A DNA stretch of 63,525 nt from Faecalispora jeddahensis. Lineage in GTDB: Bacteria > Bacillota > Clostridia > Oscillospirales > Acutalibacteraceae. The notes below the pieces were generated by a model. It had not been told where the DNA came from, ran no database searches, and worked only from the letters and a program-made list of their open reading frames with translations. Position numbers and translations under genes: made by a program. Each line of letters starts with the position of its first letter. Positions within the stretch are counted from its first letter, which is position 1. Below, one piece after another: positions 27,859-36,418 of this stretch. Where the stretch lies: positions 1 through 63,525 of the forward strand of contig NZ_CBYL010000019.1 in the NCBI RefSeq assembly GCF_000577335.1, given 5' to 3'.

Positions 27859-29394
27859 ATGCTGAATATACTCACCATTACCCCTTTCGGCTTTGTGCTG
27901 GAGCTGGAGCAGGACGGCTGCTTCTATACTCCACAGCCTTATACCCTGTTTGTAAACGGCACACCCCTTCTGACCGGGAGCGACCCGGTGATCAGCCTGT
28001 TCGGCCTGAGGCCCGACACGGAATACCGGGTGGAAGTCCGCGGCCTGGGGGAGCCCGCCGCCGCGGTGATCCGCACCGAGCGCTGCGGGTTTGCCATTCA
28101 TATCAAAGACTATAACGCCGCAGGCGATGGCATCCGCAATGATACGGCGGCCATCCATGCGGCGATTTATTCCGCTCCGCCGCACTCCGTGGTGATCTTC
28201 CCGCGCGGAGAATATCTGGTGGAGCATCTTTTTCTCAAGAGCGGCGTAGACCTGTATCTGGAAGAGGGCGCCGTTCTGCGCCAGAATCCAGATCGAGATA
28301 CTCTGGCCATTGTAAAAGGCTACCAGAAAAGCTACGATTACACCGACGCTGTGATCAACGCCTCGTGGGAGGGGAACCCGCTCGACTGCTTTTGCAGTCT
28401 GATTTACGGCAAGGATGTTCAGCAGGTGCGTATTTACGGAGACGGCACCTTAAACGGCAGCGGAATGGAGGGCGGCTGGTGGAACGAGCCCAAGAAAAAG
28501 AACCGGGCATACCGCCCGCGGAATGTATCTCTGGTGAATTGCAGCGACATTACCGTCTGCGGCCTCACCAGCCAAAACAGCGCCGCTTGGAACATCCATC
28601 CCCTGTATTCCAGTAATCTGGCCTTTTACGGCCTGACGATTCAAAGCGACCCCGATTCCCCGAATACGGACGGCCTGAACCCGGAAAGCTGCGAGAATGT
28701 GCAGATCGTCGGCTGCCGCTTTCAGGTGGGAGACGACTGCATTGCCATCAAATCCGGCAAGCTGTTTCTGAGCCGCCGCCATCTGCGCCCCAGCAGAAAA
28801 ATTACCGTGCGGCGCTGCCTGATGGAAGAGGGGCACGGCGGCGTGGTGATCGGGTCTGAAATTTCGTGCGGAGTTCAGGATGTTCTGGTACAAAACTGCC
28901 TGTTTCGCCGCACCGACCGAGGCTTTCGCATTAAAACGCGGCGCGGGCGCGGGAGTACCTCCGTGGTGGACGGCATTCGCTTTTCCCATGTGAAAATGGA
29001 GCAGGTTTCTCACTGCTTTGTGATCAATATGTTCTACCACTGCGACCCGGACGGCCATAGCGATTTGGTTCAGTGCAAAGAAGCCCTGCCGGTGGGGCCG
29101 GAGACGCCCGCCGTGCAGAATATCACCTTCTCTGACATCTGCGCCGACGAAATCACAGGGAGTGCCGTTTTTCTGTACGGTCTGCCGGAAAGCCCCATCC
29201 GCAATGTAACAGTGAAAAACAGCCGGTTCCGGTTTGCGGAACAGCGGCTGCTGGAATGCCCCGATCTAATGGACGATCCCGTTCTGATCCTCAACCTGGG
29301 GGTTTATGCCAAAAACGTACAGGGGCTGACTTTTAAAAACAATCAAATAGAAGGCACCCACGTGGATAAAATGGAGCAGGAGGAGAAAGCATGA
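27859..29394 (+). CDS. glycoside hydrolase family 28 (polygalacturonase-like), cytoplasmic
   Basis: A 511-residue GH28 enzyme. An N-terminal ~75-residue beta domain (LFVNGTPLL, then LFGLRPDTEYRVEV) precedes the parallel beta-helix. Catalytic motifs: SPNTDGLNP, VGDDCIAIKSGK (the Asp pair), EEGHGGVVIGSE and RGFRIKT. There is no signal peptide, so it probably cuts imported oligogalacturonides, likely as an exo-enzyme. Its stop overlaps the GH105 start (ATGA), pointing to coupled synthesis with the unsaturated-end hydrolase. Confidence 0.93.
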   Translation: MLNILTITPFGFVLELEQDGCFYTPQPYTLFVNGTPLLTGSDPVISLFGLRPDTEYRVEVRGLGEPAAAVIRTERCGFAIHIKDYNAAGDGIRNDTAAIHAAIYSAPPHSVVIFPRGEYLVEHLFLKSGVDLYLEEGAVLRQNPDRDTLAIVKGYQKSYDYTDAVINASWEGNPLDCFCSLIYGKDVQQVRIYGDGTLNGSGMEGGWWNEPKKKNRAYRPRNVSLVNCSDITVCGLTSQNSAAWNIHPLYSSNLAFYGLTIQSDPDSPNTDGLNPESCENVQIVGCRFQVGDDCIAIKSGKLFLSRRHLRPSRKITVRRCLMEEGHGGVVIGSEISCGVQDVLVQNCLFRRTDRGFRIKTRRGRGSTSVVDGIRFSHVKMEQVSHCFVINMFYHCDPDGHSDLVQCKEALPVGPETPAVQNITFSDICADEITGSAVFLYGLPESPIRNVTVKNSRFRFAEQRLLECPDLMDDPVLILNLGVYAKNVQGLTFKNNQIEGTHVDKMEQEEKA

Positions 29395-30554
29395 TGGAAT
29401 ATCCTGATGTAATGGACTTTTTCAAAGATCTTCTCCGGCGCTCCTCCCCTGCCCGCCCGGCGTGGAACCAGGAGGCCTTGTTAGAAGACCGCGAGCCCGG
29501 CTGGAATTACGTCGACGGCTGTATGCTCAAGGCCGTTCTGGACCTGTACCGCGCCATCGGCGAAAGCCGCTGCGCGGAATTTGCGGAACAGTATGTTGAT
29601 ACCCTGATCGATGAGCAAGGCACGATTTTAGGCTATCATCCGGAGGATTACAACTGCGACAATATCAACGAGGGCAAAGTGCTGTTCGATCTGTTTGATC
29701 TGACGGGCAAGGCAAAATACCGCAGGGCCATCGATCAGCTCTATTCCCAGCTGCAACGCCAGCCTAGAACGGCGGAAGGGAACTTCTGGCACAAAAAAAT
29801 GTACCCGAATCAGGTCTGGCTTGATGGCCTGTACATGGTACAGCCGTTTTACATGGCCTATGAACGCCGGTTCCATGAAAACCGAAATTACCGCGACGTT
29901 TTCATCCAGTTTGAAACCGTGGCTCGCCGGATGCGCGACGCTTCGAGCGGCCTTTTATATCACGGCTATGATGAATCCAAGAAAAGCTTCTGGGCGAACC
30001 CCGAAACCGGATGCAGCCCGAACTTCTGGACCCGTTCGCTTGGCTGGTATGTCATGGCGCTGGTCGACACCGCCGAGCAGATGGATGAAATGTTTTTTTA
30101 TGAATACCAGACGCTTCAGGAACAGCTCCGCCTTTTGATCGATTCCCTGCTGTGCTTTTTAGACCCAGAAACCGGTCTGTTTTATCAGGTGACGGATGCC
30201 GGAAACCGCTCGGGCAATTATCTGGAAACCAGCGGCACCTGTGCTATTGCCTATGCTATCCTAAAAGCAGTTCGCTTGGAATATCTGCCAGATTATTATT
30301 TTGACGACGGCAAACGAATTTTTGATGGGGTTCTCAGGCATAAGTTTATAAAGAGCGAGGACGGTTACGAGCTAAAGGACATTTGTCTTGTGGCGGGCCT
30401 TGGAGGATACCCCGGCAAAGGGGATTATAAAGTGCGCGACGGCAGCTTTGCCTATTACATCTCCGAACCAAAAGTGAGCAACGACGCCAAAGGGGTAGCT
30501 CCGTTTCTGTTCGCTTTTGCGGAGCTGCTGAGAAAGGAACGGGAAACTCTATGA
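29391..30554 (+). CDS. glycoside hydrolase family 105 (unsaturated galacturonyl/rhamnogalacturonyl hydrolase)
   Basis: A 387-residue (alpha/alpha)6-barrel enzyme that removes the unsaturated uronic acid at the non-reducing end of pectin fragments. Visible: WNYVDGCMLKAVLDLY at the N-terminus, the MYPNQVWLDGLYMVQPFYM segment with the conserved Asp, and RSLGWYVMALVDT. No signal peptide. Its product feeds KduI. The next gene overlaps by four bases. Confidence 0.93.
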   Translation: MMEYPDVMDFFKDLLRRSSPARPAWNQEALLEDREPGWNYVDGCMLKAVLDLYRAIGESRCAEFAEQYVDTLIDEQGTILGYHPEDYNCDNINEGKVLFDLFDLTGKAKYRRAIDQLYSQLQRQPRTAEGNFWHKKMYPNQVWLDGLYMVQPFYMAYERRFHENRNYRDVFIQFETVARRMRDASSGLLYHGYDESKKSFWANPETGCSPNFWTRSLGWYVMALVDTAEQMDEMFFYEYQTLQEQLRLLIDSLLCFLDPETGLFYQVTDAGNRSGNYLETSGTCAIAYAILKAVRLEYLPDYYFDDGKRIFDGVLRHKFIKSEDGYELKDICLVAGLGGYPGKGDYKVRDGSFAYYISEPKVSNDAKGVAPFLFAFAELLRKERETL

Positions 30555-31378
30555 AAATCGGTGTCAGAGCGCATGACTTCGGGCGGATGACCCCCGAAGA
30601 CCTATCATCCTGCATTCACAAAGCCGGGTTTGAGGCGGTACAGCTCGCTCCCACCAAAGCCATTCTTGGTATCCATAGCTGGGGGGACATCACTCCCGCA
30701 GATCTGACAGCCATTCAAACCAGCTTTGCGCGCAAGCAGGTAGAGATCAGCATTCTGGGGTGCTATATCGAACCCTCTCTTCCTGACAGGAAGGCAAGAA
30801 TGCAGCAGGTACAGAACTTTCTGCTGGCTCTTTCGTATGCGAAAGAGCTCGGCGTCCCCTTCGTGGGGACAGAAACCACACGCCTTGATCCCTTTACCGA
30901 AGAGGCTCTGCGCCCGGAGCGCTACCGGAACCTGAAGGACAGCGTGCTGAGGATGGTAGAGCACGCGGAACGTCTGGGCGTTCGGGTGGCGATCGAGCCC
31001 GTGGCCGACCATACGCTGAATACCGCCGGGCTGACCCGCCTGCTGCTCGACGAAGTCGGCTCCGATTACCTGAAAGTGATTCTCGACCCTGTCAATTTGA
31101 TTCTGGAGCACACCGCTAAACGGCAAACGGAAGTCTATGACGACTTTTTCCGGCTGTTGGGCGAGGAAATCGCGGTTGCCCACATCAAGGACATTGTATT
31201 TGAACACGGCGAAAAGGTCTGGCGCAATATCGGCCAGGGCAGCATTGACCTGGAATGCGTATTCCGATGGCTGCGGCGAAACAAGCCGCAGATCACCGCA
31301 CTGCGGGAACATATTCACCCCGAAAGCGGCGAAATTGATCTTGCCGCCATGAAACAGCTTGCAGGGATTTCTCTTTGA
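30551..31378 (+). CDS. sugar phosphate isomerase/epimerase-like TIM-barrel protein
   Basis: A 275-residue xylose-isomerase-like TIM barrel. Probable metal ligands: VAIEPVADH (Glu), VILDPVNL (Asp), VAHIKDIVF (His) and LREHIHP. Members isomerise or epimerise sugars and sugar acids; the substrate here is unknown but is presumably a pectin-derived sugar. It is the last gene of the plus-strand operon, translationally coupled to GH105. Confidence 0.8.
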   Translation: MKIGVRAHDFGRMTPEDLSSCIHKAGFEAVQLAPTKAILGIHSWGDITPADLTAIQTSFARKQVEISILGCYIEPSLPDRKARMQQVQNFLLALSYAKELGVPFVGTETTRLDPFTEEALRPERYRNLKDSVLRMVEHAERLGVRVAIEPVADHTLNTAGLTRLLLDEVGSDYLKVILDPVNLILEHTAKRQTEVYDDFFRLLGEEIAVAHIKDIVFEHGEKVWRNIGQGSIDLECVFRWLRRNKPQITALREHIHPESGEIDLAAMKQLAGISL

Positions 31379-31386
31379 TTCCTCCA

Positions 31387-31438
31387 ATCATAAAGAGCAT
31401 CGGCCACAGCGAAGGCTGTGGCCGATGCTCTTTATGAT
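31387..31438. terminator. terminator of the pectin operon
   Basis: A perfect 24-bp stem (31387-31410 with 31415-31438) around GAAG, with T-runs on both strands. It separates convergent operons. Confidence 0.92.
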
Positions 31439-31589
31439 CTACCGCCGTTCAAAATGTCATTTGAAAACATCTCAAACAATCCCTCTTTCAATATTGGCGC
31501 CCGACTGTTCCCACTTTTTGCAAATCTGTATCTACCCTATGCTTTTCCGTACTACATGGATTACAGTCAATACGACTTATGTTTTTTCG

Positions 31590-32573
31590 TTATGTCAGTG
31601 TCGTGCCGCCCTCAAATAAAATAACATCGTGAACCATATCTTCTTTTGTTCGTTCTTTTTGTTCGATCTGACGGATCAGGGCGTTCACGATCGACTGCGA
31701 AATTGCGGCGTAGTTCTGGCACACCGTCGTCAGCCTGGGGTAAATAAGCTCCGCAATTTCTGTTCCGTCGTAGCCAACAATCTTCAGCTCCTGCGGTACG
31801 CGAATCCCACGCGACAACGCCGTATGCAAAACTCTGGCTGCAATGTAATCTTTGGCGAAAACACCGTCAATATCCAAAGCGGCCGAAAAAATCTTTTCTT
31901 CCACTTTGGCGTATTCCTCGCGTGAAAACTCCTTCTTTTTTAATTCGAAGGTCGTGCATTTCACACCGTTCTCCTCCATCAGCTTTTGAAACACTCTGTG
32001 GCGCTCCTGCGAGTTTATTTTCACCCGGCGGTCACCCATAATCTGCACCACGTTTTTACACCCATTTTCAATCAGCTTTCGTGCAGCCAGCTCCCCGCCC
32101 ATCCGATGATTGGAGGTAACATTCGGAATCTGACTGCCGAGCTTCATGTCGATCGATACAATCGGAAGCGACACTTTCTGATACTCGGCGGTATCCAGCG
32201 CATGGCTCCCGATAATGATGCCGTCTACCTTGTTCTGGCGCAGCATCGCCAGGCATTCCCGTTCTTTGTTTGCCTTTTCAACCGTATTGCACAGCATCAT
32301 TTTGTAGCCCCGGTTGTTCAGCTCCATCTCGATATATTTGGCCAGACGCGCAAAAAAGGGACGGCTGATGTCCGGTATGAGCAGCCCGATCATAAAGGTT
32401 CTTTGCAGATATAGATTTCGCGCAATCTGATTCGGACAATAATTCAGCTCCTCGATGGCCTGATTCACTCGTTGGTACATTCCTTGCGATATGTATCCGC
32501 GTTTATTGAGCACACGGGAAACCGTTGTTACCGATACGCCGGCCTTTTCAGCCACATCTTTAATCCCTGCCAT
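31590..32573 (-). CDS. LacI-family transcriptional regulator
   Basis: A 327-residue repressor. The N-terminal HTH is IKDVAEKAGVSVTTVSRVLN with the hinge helix NQIARNLYLQRT. The periplasmic-binding-protein-like effector domain has IGLLIPDISRPFF and VGYDGTEIAELIYPRLTTV. Start: ATG at 32573 with GAGG six bases upstream; earlier TTG and upstream codons lack good spacing. It probably senses a sugar from the adjacent pectin locus. Two palindromes lie in its promoter, suggesting autoregulation. Confidence 0.9.
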   Translation of the reverse strand: MAGIKDVAEKAGVSVTTVSRVLNKRGYISQGMYQRVNQAIEELNYCPNQIARNLYLQRTFMIGLLIPDISRPFFARLAKYIEMELNNRGYKMMLCNTVEKANKERECLAMLRQNKVDGIIIGSHALDTAEYQKVSLPIVSIDMKLGSQIPNVTSNHRMGGELAARKLIENGCKNVVQIMGDRRVKINSQERHRVFQKLMEENGVKCTTFELKKKEFSREEYAKVEEKIFSAALDIDGVFAKDYIAARVLHTALSRGIRVPQELKIVGYDGTEIAELIYPRLTTVCQNYAAISQSIVNALIRQIEQKERTKEDMVHDVILFEGGTTLT

Positions 32574-32608
32574 AACGAACCTCAAGTCTCCTTTATCGTT
32601 GTCTTCCT

Positions 32609-32620
32609 CTTGCATGCAAG
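32609..32620. promoter_or_regulatory. palindrome in the lacI leader
   Basis: CTTGCATGCAAG, a perfect 12-bp palindrome that shares the CTTG(C/T)AT arm with the GntR operators. It could bind either regulator. Confidence 0.5.
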
Positions 32621-32630
32621 TTATTCAACC

Positions 32631-32669
32631 ATACTATAATTCAGAACAGATAAACATGTCAACCGGTTG
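32631..32669 (-). promoter_or_regulatory. lacI promoter with an overlapping operator
   Basis: On the minus strand TTGACA and TATAGT are separated by 18 bp. The palindrome CAACCGGTTG (32660-32669) overlaps the -35 box and looks like a LacI-type operator. Confidence 0.65.
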
Positions 32670-32847
32670 TCAATCAAATTTACACAAAAATACACTTGAA
32701 AAACATATCTCGTACTATTTTATCACTAAAAATGTGTTTGAGATTCCAAATAAGATTAAATATTGATTTGCCGCGGAAAAGCTCAATGGATTTCATCCTC
32801 ATTGCCATTGCCGCTATTTACATCAAACTGCAGCCTTTGCTGTAAAA
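32670..32847. other. non-coding gap between lacI and the pflA terminator
   Basis: AT-rich sequence; no gene or RNA structure visible. Confidence 0.4.
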
Positions 32848-32889
32848 AAGAAGCCCCGAAAAGCATTTAAACGCTTTTCGGGGCTTCTT
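32848..32889. terminator. pflB-pflA terminator
   Basis: Stem of 17 bp (AAGAAGCCCCGAAAAGC with its complement), 8-base loop. Confidence 0.88.
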
Positions 32890-32987
32890 CCCATTGTGTT
32901 TTAAGGAAATATCATTCGGAATTAAAAAACTTGATCTTCTCCACACAATTTTTTCATGTATAACAACTTAGAACCGGTCAGAAATTT

Positions 32988-33728
32988 TCACCTGCAGGCC
33001 AACGGGACAATGCTGTCGGGAAAACCTGTTTCGATGCTTTGATACAGCTCCTGTATTCTCGCATCGGTGCATTCCTCAAAATCGCGAAGCGGGAATTCGA
33101 GCTTCATGGCCTCGTACTTGCTGATGCAGTATTTGCGAAACGGCAGCAGCTCAAGCAGCTCCAGATTCGGATATCGGGCGGCCAGCTCCGCGATTTTCAG
33201 AATATGCGCTTCTCCATCGGTAAGGCCCGGAACCACAATATGCCGAATCCATAGCGGGGCCCCCAGCTCTTCCGTCTGCTGTAAAAACCGCAGAACCATA
33301 TCCATATTTCCCCGGGCATAGCGAAGGTAATCCACATCTTTGGAGAATTTGAGGTCGCACAAAACGAGATCGGTGTGGAGCAGTACCGCCCGGGCTCCCT
33401 CCGGGTCGCCGATTCCAGCGGTATCCAGTGCCGTGTGGATTCCCTCGCGGTGCAGCCGGCGGAACAGCTCTGCAACAAATCCCCACTGCAGCAGCGGTTC
33501 CCCGCCCGAAACAGTCACCCCGCCGGATGCTGTCAAATACGTTTTGTACCGCAGCACCTTCTGCACCACTTCATCGACCGTGTATTCCGTGCCGCCGGTC
33601 AGGCTCCAGGTGTCTGGATTATGGCAATAGGCACAGCGAAGGGTACACCCCTGCAAAAAGATCACAAAGCGGAGGCCGGGGCCATCTACCGCACCCAAAC
33701 TTTGAAAGGAATGAATCCGCCCTGTCAT
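32988..33728 (-). CDS. pflA: pyruvate formate-lyase activating enzyme (radical SAM)
   Basis: Installs the glycyl radical on PflB using S-adenosylmethionine. 246 residues. The FeS-binding cysteines at residues 28, 32 and 35 are in CTLRCAYCHNPDTW, and the SAM-contact motif SGGEPLLQ follows. The ATG overlaps the pflB stop by one base (TAATG), so the two are co-translated. Confidence 0.97.
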   Translation of the reverse strand: MTGRIHSFQSLGAVDGPGLRFVIFLQGCTLRCAYCHNPDTWSLTGGTEYTVDEVVQKVLRYKTYLTASGGVTVSGGEPLLQWGFVAELFRRLHREGIHTALDTAGIGDPEGARAVLLHTDLVLCDLKFSKDVDYLRYARGNMDMVLRFLQQTEELGAPLWIRHIVVPGLTDGEAHILKIAELAARYPNLELLELLPFRKYCISKYEAMKLEFPLRDFEECTDARIQELYQSIETGFPDSIVPLACR

Positions 33729-35959
33729 TACATCGCCTCGTGAAAGGTACGAGAAATCACTTCGCGCTGCTGCTCCCGGGAAAGCTTGTGGAAATTCACG
33801 GCATAGCCGGAAACGCGGATGGTCAGGTTGGGGTATTGCTCCGGGTGCTCATAGGCATCCATCAATGTTTCACGGTTTAATACATTGACATTGATATGAT
33901 GCGCCTTCTGCAGGAAGTAGCCGTTCAGAATCGCGACCAGATTCCCGTGGCGCTCCTCATCGCTGTGACCCAGCGCCTGCGGGATGATTGAAAACGTGTT
34001 GGAAATTCCATCCTTGCAGATGTCGTAAGAAAGCTTTGCGACCGAGTTCAGGGAAGCAAGCGCGCCGTTTTTTTCACGGTTGTGCATGGGGTTCGCGCCG
34101 GGGGCAAAGGGCTCGCCGGCTTTTCGCCCGTCCGGCGTTGCCCCGGTCTTTTTGCCGTATACCACGTTGGAGGTAATGGTCAGAATCGAAAGCGTGTGCT
34201 CGGCATTTCGGTAGGTCGGGTTCTTCTGAAGCGCCTCAAAGAACAGCCGCACCTGCTCCTGCGCGATGGAATCGACGCGGTCGTCATCATTGCCGTAGGC
34301 CGGGTACTCCCCAACGGTTTCAAACTCCCTGATCAGCCCGCTCTCATCGCGGATACATCTGACCTTCGCGTGCTTGATAGCGGAAAGCGAGTCTGTCAAA
34401 ACGGAAAGCCCGGCGATCCCGAACGCCATAAAGCGGTGTACATTGGTGTCGTGCAATGCCATCTGCGTTTTTTCATAGGCGTATTTGTCGTGCATGTAAT
34501 GGATGATATTCATCGCGCTGACATAGGTTTTCGCCAGCCAGTCGCGGTAAAAGGCCATGCTCTGCACAACCGCTTCGTAATTAAGGTATTCCCCTTCATA
34601 CGGAGCTTTGGCCGGTGCGATTTGATTCCCGCTCTTCTCGTCGCGGCCGCCATTCAGGCTCATGAGCAGCAGCTTCGCCAGATTCGCCCGCGCGCCGAAG
34701 AACTGCATGTCCTTCCCCAGCCGCATTGCCGATACACAGCAGGCAATGCCGTAGTCGTCACCGAACTTCGGGCGCATAATATCGTCGTTTTCATACTGGA
34801 TGGCATCTGTTTCGCAGGAAACCTTTGCGGCAAAGCGCTTGAACGCTTCCGGCAGACGGTCGGACCACAAAACGGTCAGATTCGGCTCAGCCGAAGAGCC
34901 GAGATTATACAGCGTGTGGAGGATGCGGAACGAGCTTTTGGTCACCAGCGTGCGGCCGTCCTCCCCCATGCCGCCGACCGACTCCGTGATCCACATCGGG
35001 TCGCCCGCAAACAGCTCGTTGTAATCCGGTGTACGCAGATGGCGCGCCATGCGCAGCTTCATCACAAAATCATCCAAGATTTCCTGCGCCTGCTGTTCCG
35101 TGAGAAGGCCATTTGCGAGGTCGCGTTCAAAATAAATATCGAGAAACGTGCTGACGCGCCCAAGGCTCATCGCCGCACCGTTCTGCTCTTTGATCGAGCC
35201 GAGATAACCAAAATACAGCCACTGAACCGCTTCTCTGGCGTTTTCGGCTGGCCTTGAAAGATCGAAGCCGTACAGGGCCGCCATGTCTTTTAAGTACCCC
35301 AGGAACGTGATCTGCTGGTACAGCTCCTCGAGCTGGCGGATATGGTCGGCATCCATCACACCCTCGCCGATTTTGGCCTTGTCCTTTTTCTTCTCCTCGA
35401 TGAGCCGATCGACACCGTAGAGCGCGACTCTGCGGTAGTCGCCGATGATGCGCCCTCTTCCGTATGCGTCCGGCAGACCGGTGATGATGCCGCAGTGCCG
35501 GGCCGCGCGAATTTCATCGGTATAGGCGCGAAAAACGCCCTCGTTATGAGTGGTTCTGTACTGAAATTCCTTTTCCACCTCCGGAGAAAGCTGGTACCCG
35601 TAGGCCTCGCACGCCTTGCGCGTCATGTTCAGGCCGCCGAAGGGATTGACGCCCCGCCGCAGCGGGCGGTCGGTTTGCAGACCCACGATGATCTCCTGCT
35701 CCTTGTCCAGATAGCCAGGCTTGTAGCTGGTGAGCGAGGTAACGGTTCGCGTATCGATGTCGAGAACGCCGCCGAATTCCCGCTCCATCTCCAGCAGGTG
35801 ATCCAGCTTTTTCATCAGTGCGTTTGTGCGGTCTGTGGCCGGGGCCAGGAATTCCGCTCCGCCCTCATAAGGGGTATAGTTTGTTTGAATAAAGTTCCGG
35901 ACATCGATCTCCCTTTCCCAGTTTCCGCCGTGAAACCCCTGCCATGCCTGTTTCTTCAT
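33728..35959 (-). CDS. pflB: formate C-acetyltransferase (pyruvate formate-lyase)
   Basis: Converts pyruvate and CoA to acetyl-CoA and formate under anaerobic conditions. 743 residues. The active-site Cys-Cys pair is in [15 protein letters not shown] and the glycyl-radical loop RVSGYAVNF is near the C-terminus. Start: ATG at 35959 behind AAAGGAGAGCTT; the open frame extending to 36103 is riboswitch leader, not coding. Expression is predicted to depend on the ZTP riboswitch upstream, which links formate supply to one-carbon/purine metabolism. Confidence 0.97.
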   Translation of the reverse strand: MKKQAWQGFHGGNWEREIDVRNFIQTNYTPYEGGAEFLAPATDRTNALMKKLDHLLEMEREFGGVLDIDTRTVTSLTSYKPGYLDKEQEIIVGLQTDRPLRRGVNPFGGLNMTRKACEAYGYQLSPEVEKEFQYRTTHNEGVFRAYTDEIRAARHCGIITGLPDAYGRGRIIGDYRRVALYGVDRLIEEKKKDKAKIGEGVMDADHIRQLEELYQQITFLGYLKDMAALYGFDLSRPAENAREAVQWLYFGYLGSIKEQNGAAMSLGRVSTFLDIYFERDLANGLLTEQQAQEILDDFVMKLRMARHLRTPDYNELFAGDPMWITESVGGMGEDGRTLVTKSSFRILHTLYNLGSSAEPNLTVLWSDRLPEAFKRFAAKVSCETDAIQYENDDIMRPKFGDDYGIACCVSAMRLGKDMQFFGARANLAKLLLMSLNGGRDEKSGNQIAPAKAPYEGEYLNYEAVVQSMAFYRDWLAKTYVSAMNIIHYMHDKYAYEKTQMALHDTNVHRFMAFGIAGLSVLTDSLSAIKHAKVRCIRDESGLIREFETVGEYPAYGNDDDRVDSIAQEQVRLFFEALQKNPTYRNAEHTLSILTITSNVVYGKKTGATPDGRKAGEPFAPGANPMHNREKNGALASLNSVAKLSYDICKDGISNTFSIIPQALGHSDEERHGNLVAILNGYFLQKAHHINVNVLNRETLMDAYEHPEQYPNLTIRVSGYAVNFHKLSREQQREVISRTFHEAM

Positions 35960-36012
35960 AAGCTCTCCTTTTGTTTCAAGGCATTCCGGCTTTTCCCCCG
36001 CCATTTTCAAAA

Positions 36013-36052
36013 CAAAAAAGGGCGGCATTTGGTAAAAACCAAAATGCTGCCC
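36013..36052 (-). terminator. expression-platform terminator in the pflB leader
   Basis: On the minus strand GGGCAGCATTT pairs with AAATGCCGCCC, followed by TTTTTTG. The 5' arm shares the CTGGGCAG sequence of the riboswitch aptamer, so ligand binding would prevent the terminator. Confidence 0.85.
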
Positions 36053-36122
36053 AGACGGTCGGCTGAAGATACAGCTTTTATTCCCCTGTGGTGTCATCTC
36101 CACATTACCCGTCAGTCATAAA
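36042..36122 (-). promoter_or_regulatory. ZTP (pfl) riboswitch aptamer
   Basis: On the minus strand GACTGACGGG and GTGGAGATGACACCACAGGG form the first helical domain of the ZTP riboswitch. CCGACCGTCTGGGCAG, near the 3' end, matches the conserved downstream half. ZTP or ZMP accumulates when 10-formyl-tetrahydrofolate is low. The aptamer class was first named the pfl motif for its place before pfl genes, as here. Confidence 0.88.
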
Positions 36123-36143
36123 AGCCTGTTCAATTGTGATTTC

Positions 36144-36173
36144 ATTATAAAAGACTCAGGCAGCGTCTGTCAA
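36144..36173 (-). promoter_or_regulatory. pflB promoter
   Basis: Minus-strand TTGACA (36168-36173) and TATAAT (36144-36149) with an 18-bp spacer; transcription would begin just before the riboswitch. Confidence 0.85.
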
Positions 36174-36310
36174 CAGGCAGAAAATATTTTGTGGGATGCA
36201 CAAAAGGATTCAAAAAAGCACTCTCTGCTTTTTCTGTTTTTTACAGGGGAATGAAATTGAGAAGACGGACAAAAGGCAGAATCGACCTCGCTTTTGGCCG
36301 CCCATAAATC

Positions 36311-36387
36311 TTACCTATAGGATTACCCTATATCTACAAATAAATTAAATGAGTTACCCTATGTACGCTTTTTGATGGTACTATAAT
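36311..36387 (+). promoter_or_regulatory. metE upstream region with direct repeats
   Basis: TTACCTAT at 36311 and TTACCCTAT at 36323 and 36354, followed by TATAAT at 36382-36387. The repeats are likely protein-binding sites. No SAM or cobalamin riboswitch is visible in the 36174-36418 gap. Confidence 0.5.
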
Positions 36388-36418
36388 AACAACACAAAAG
36401 AAAGGCGTGTAATCATAT

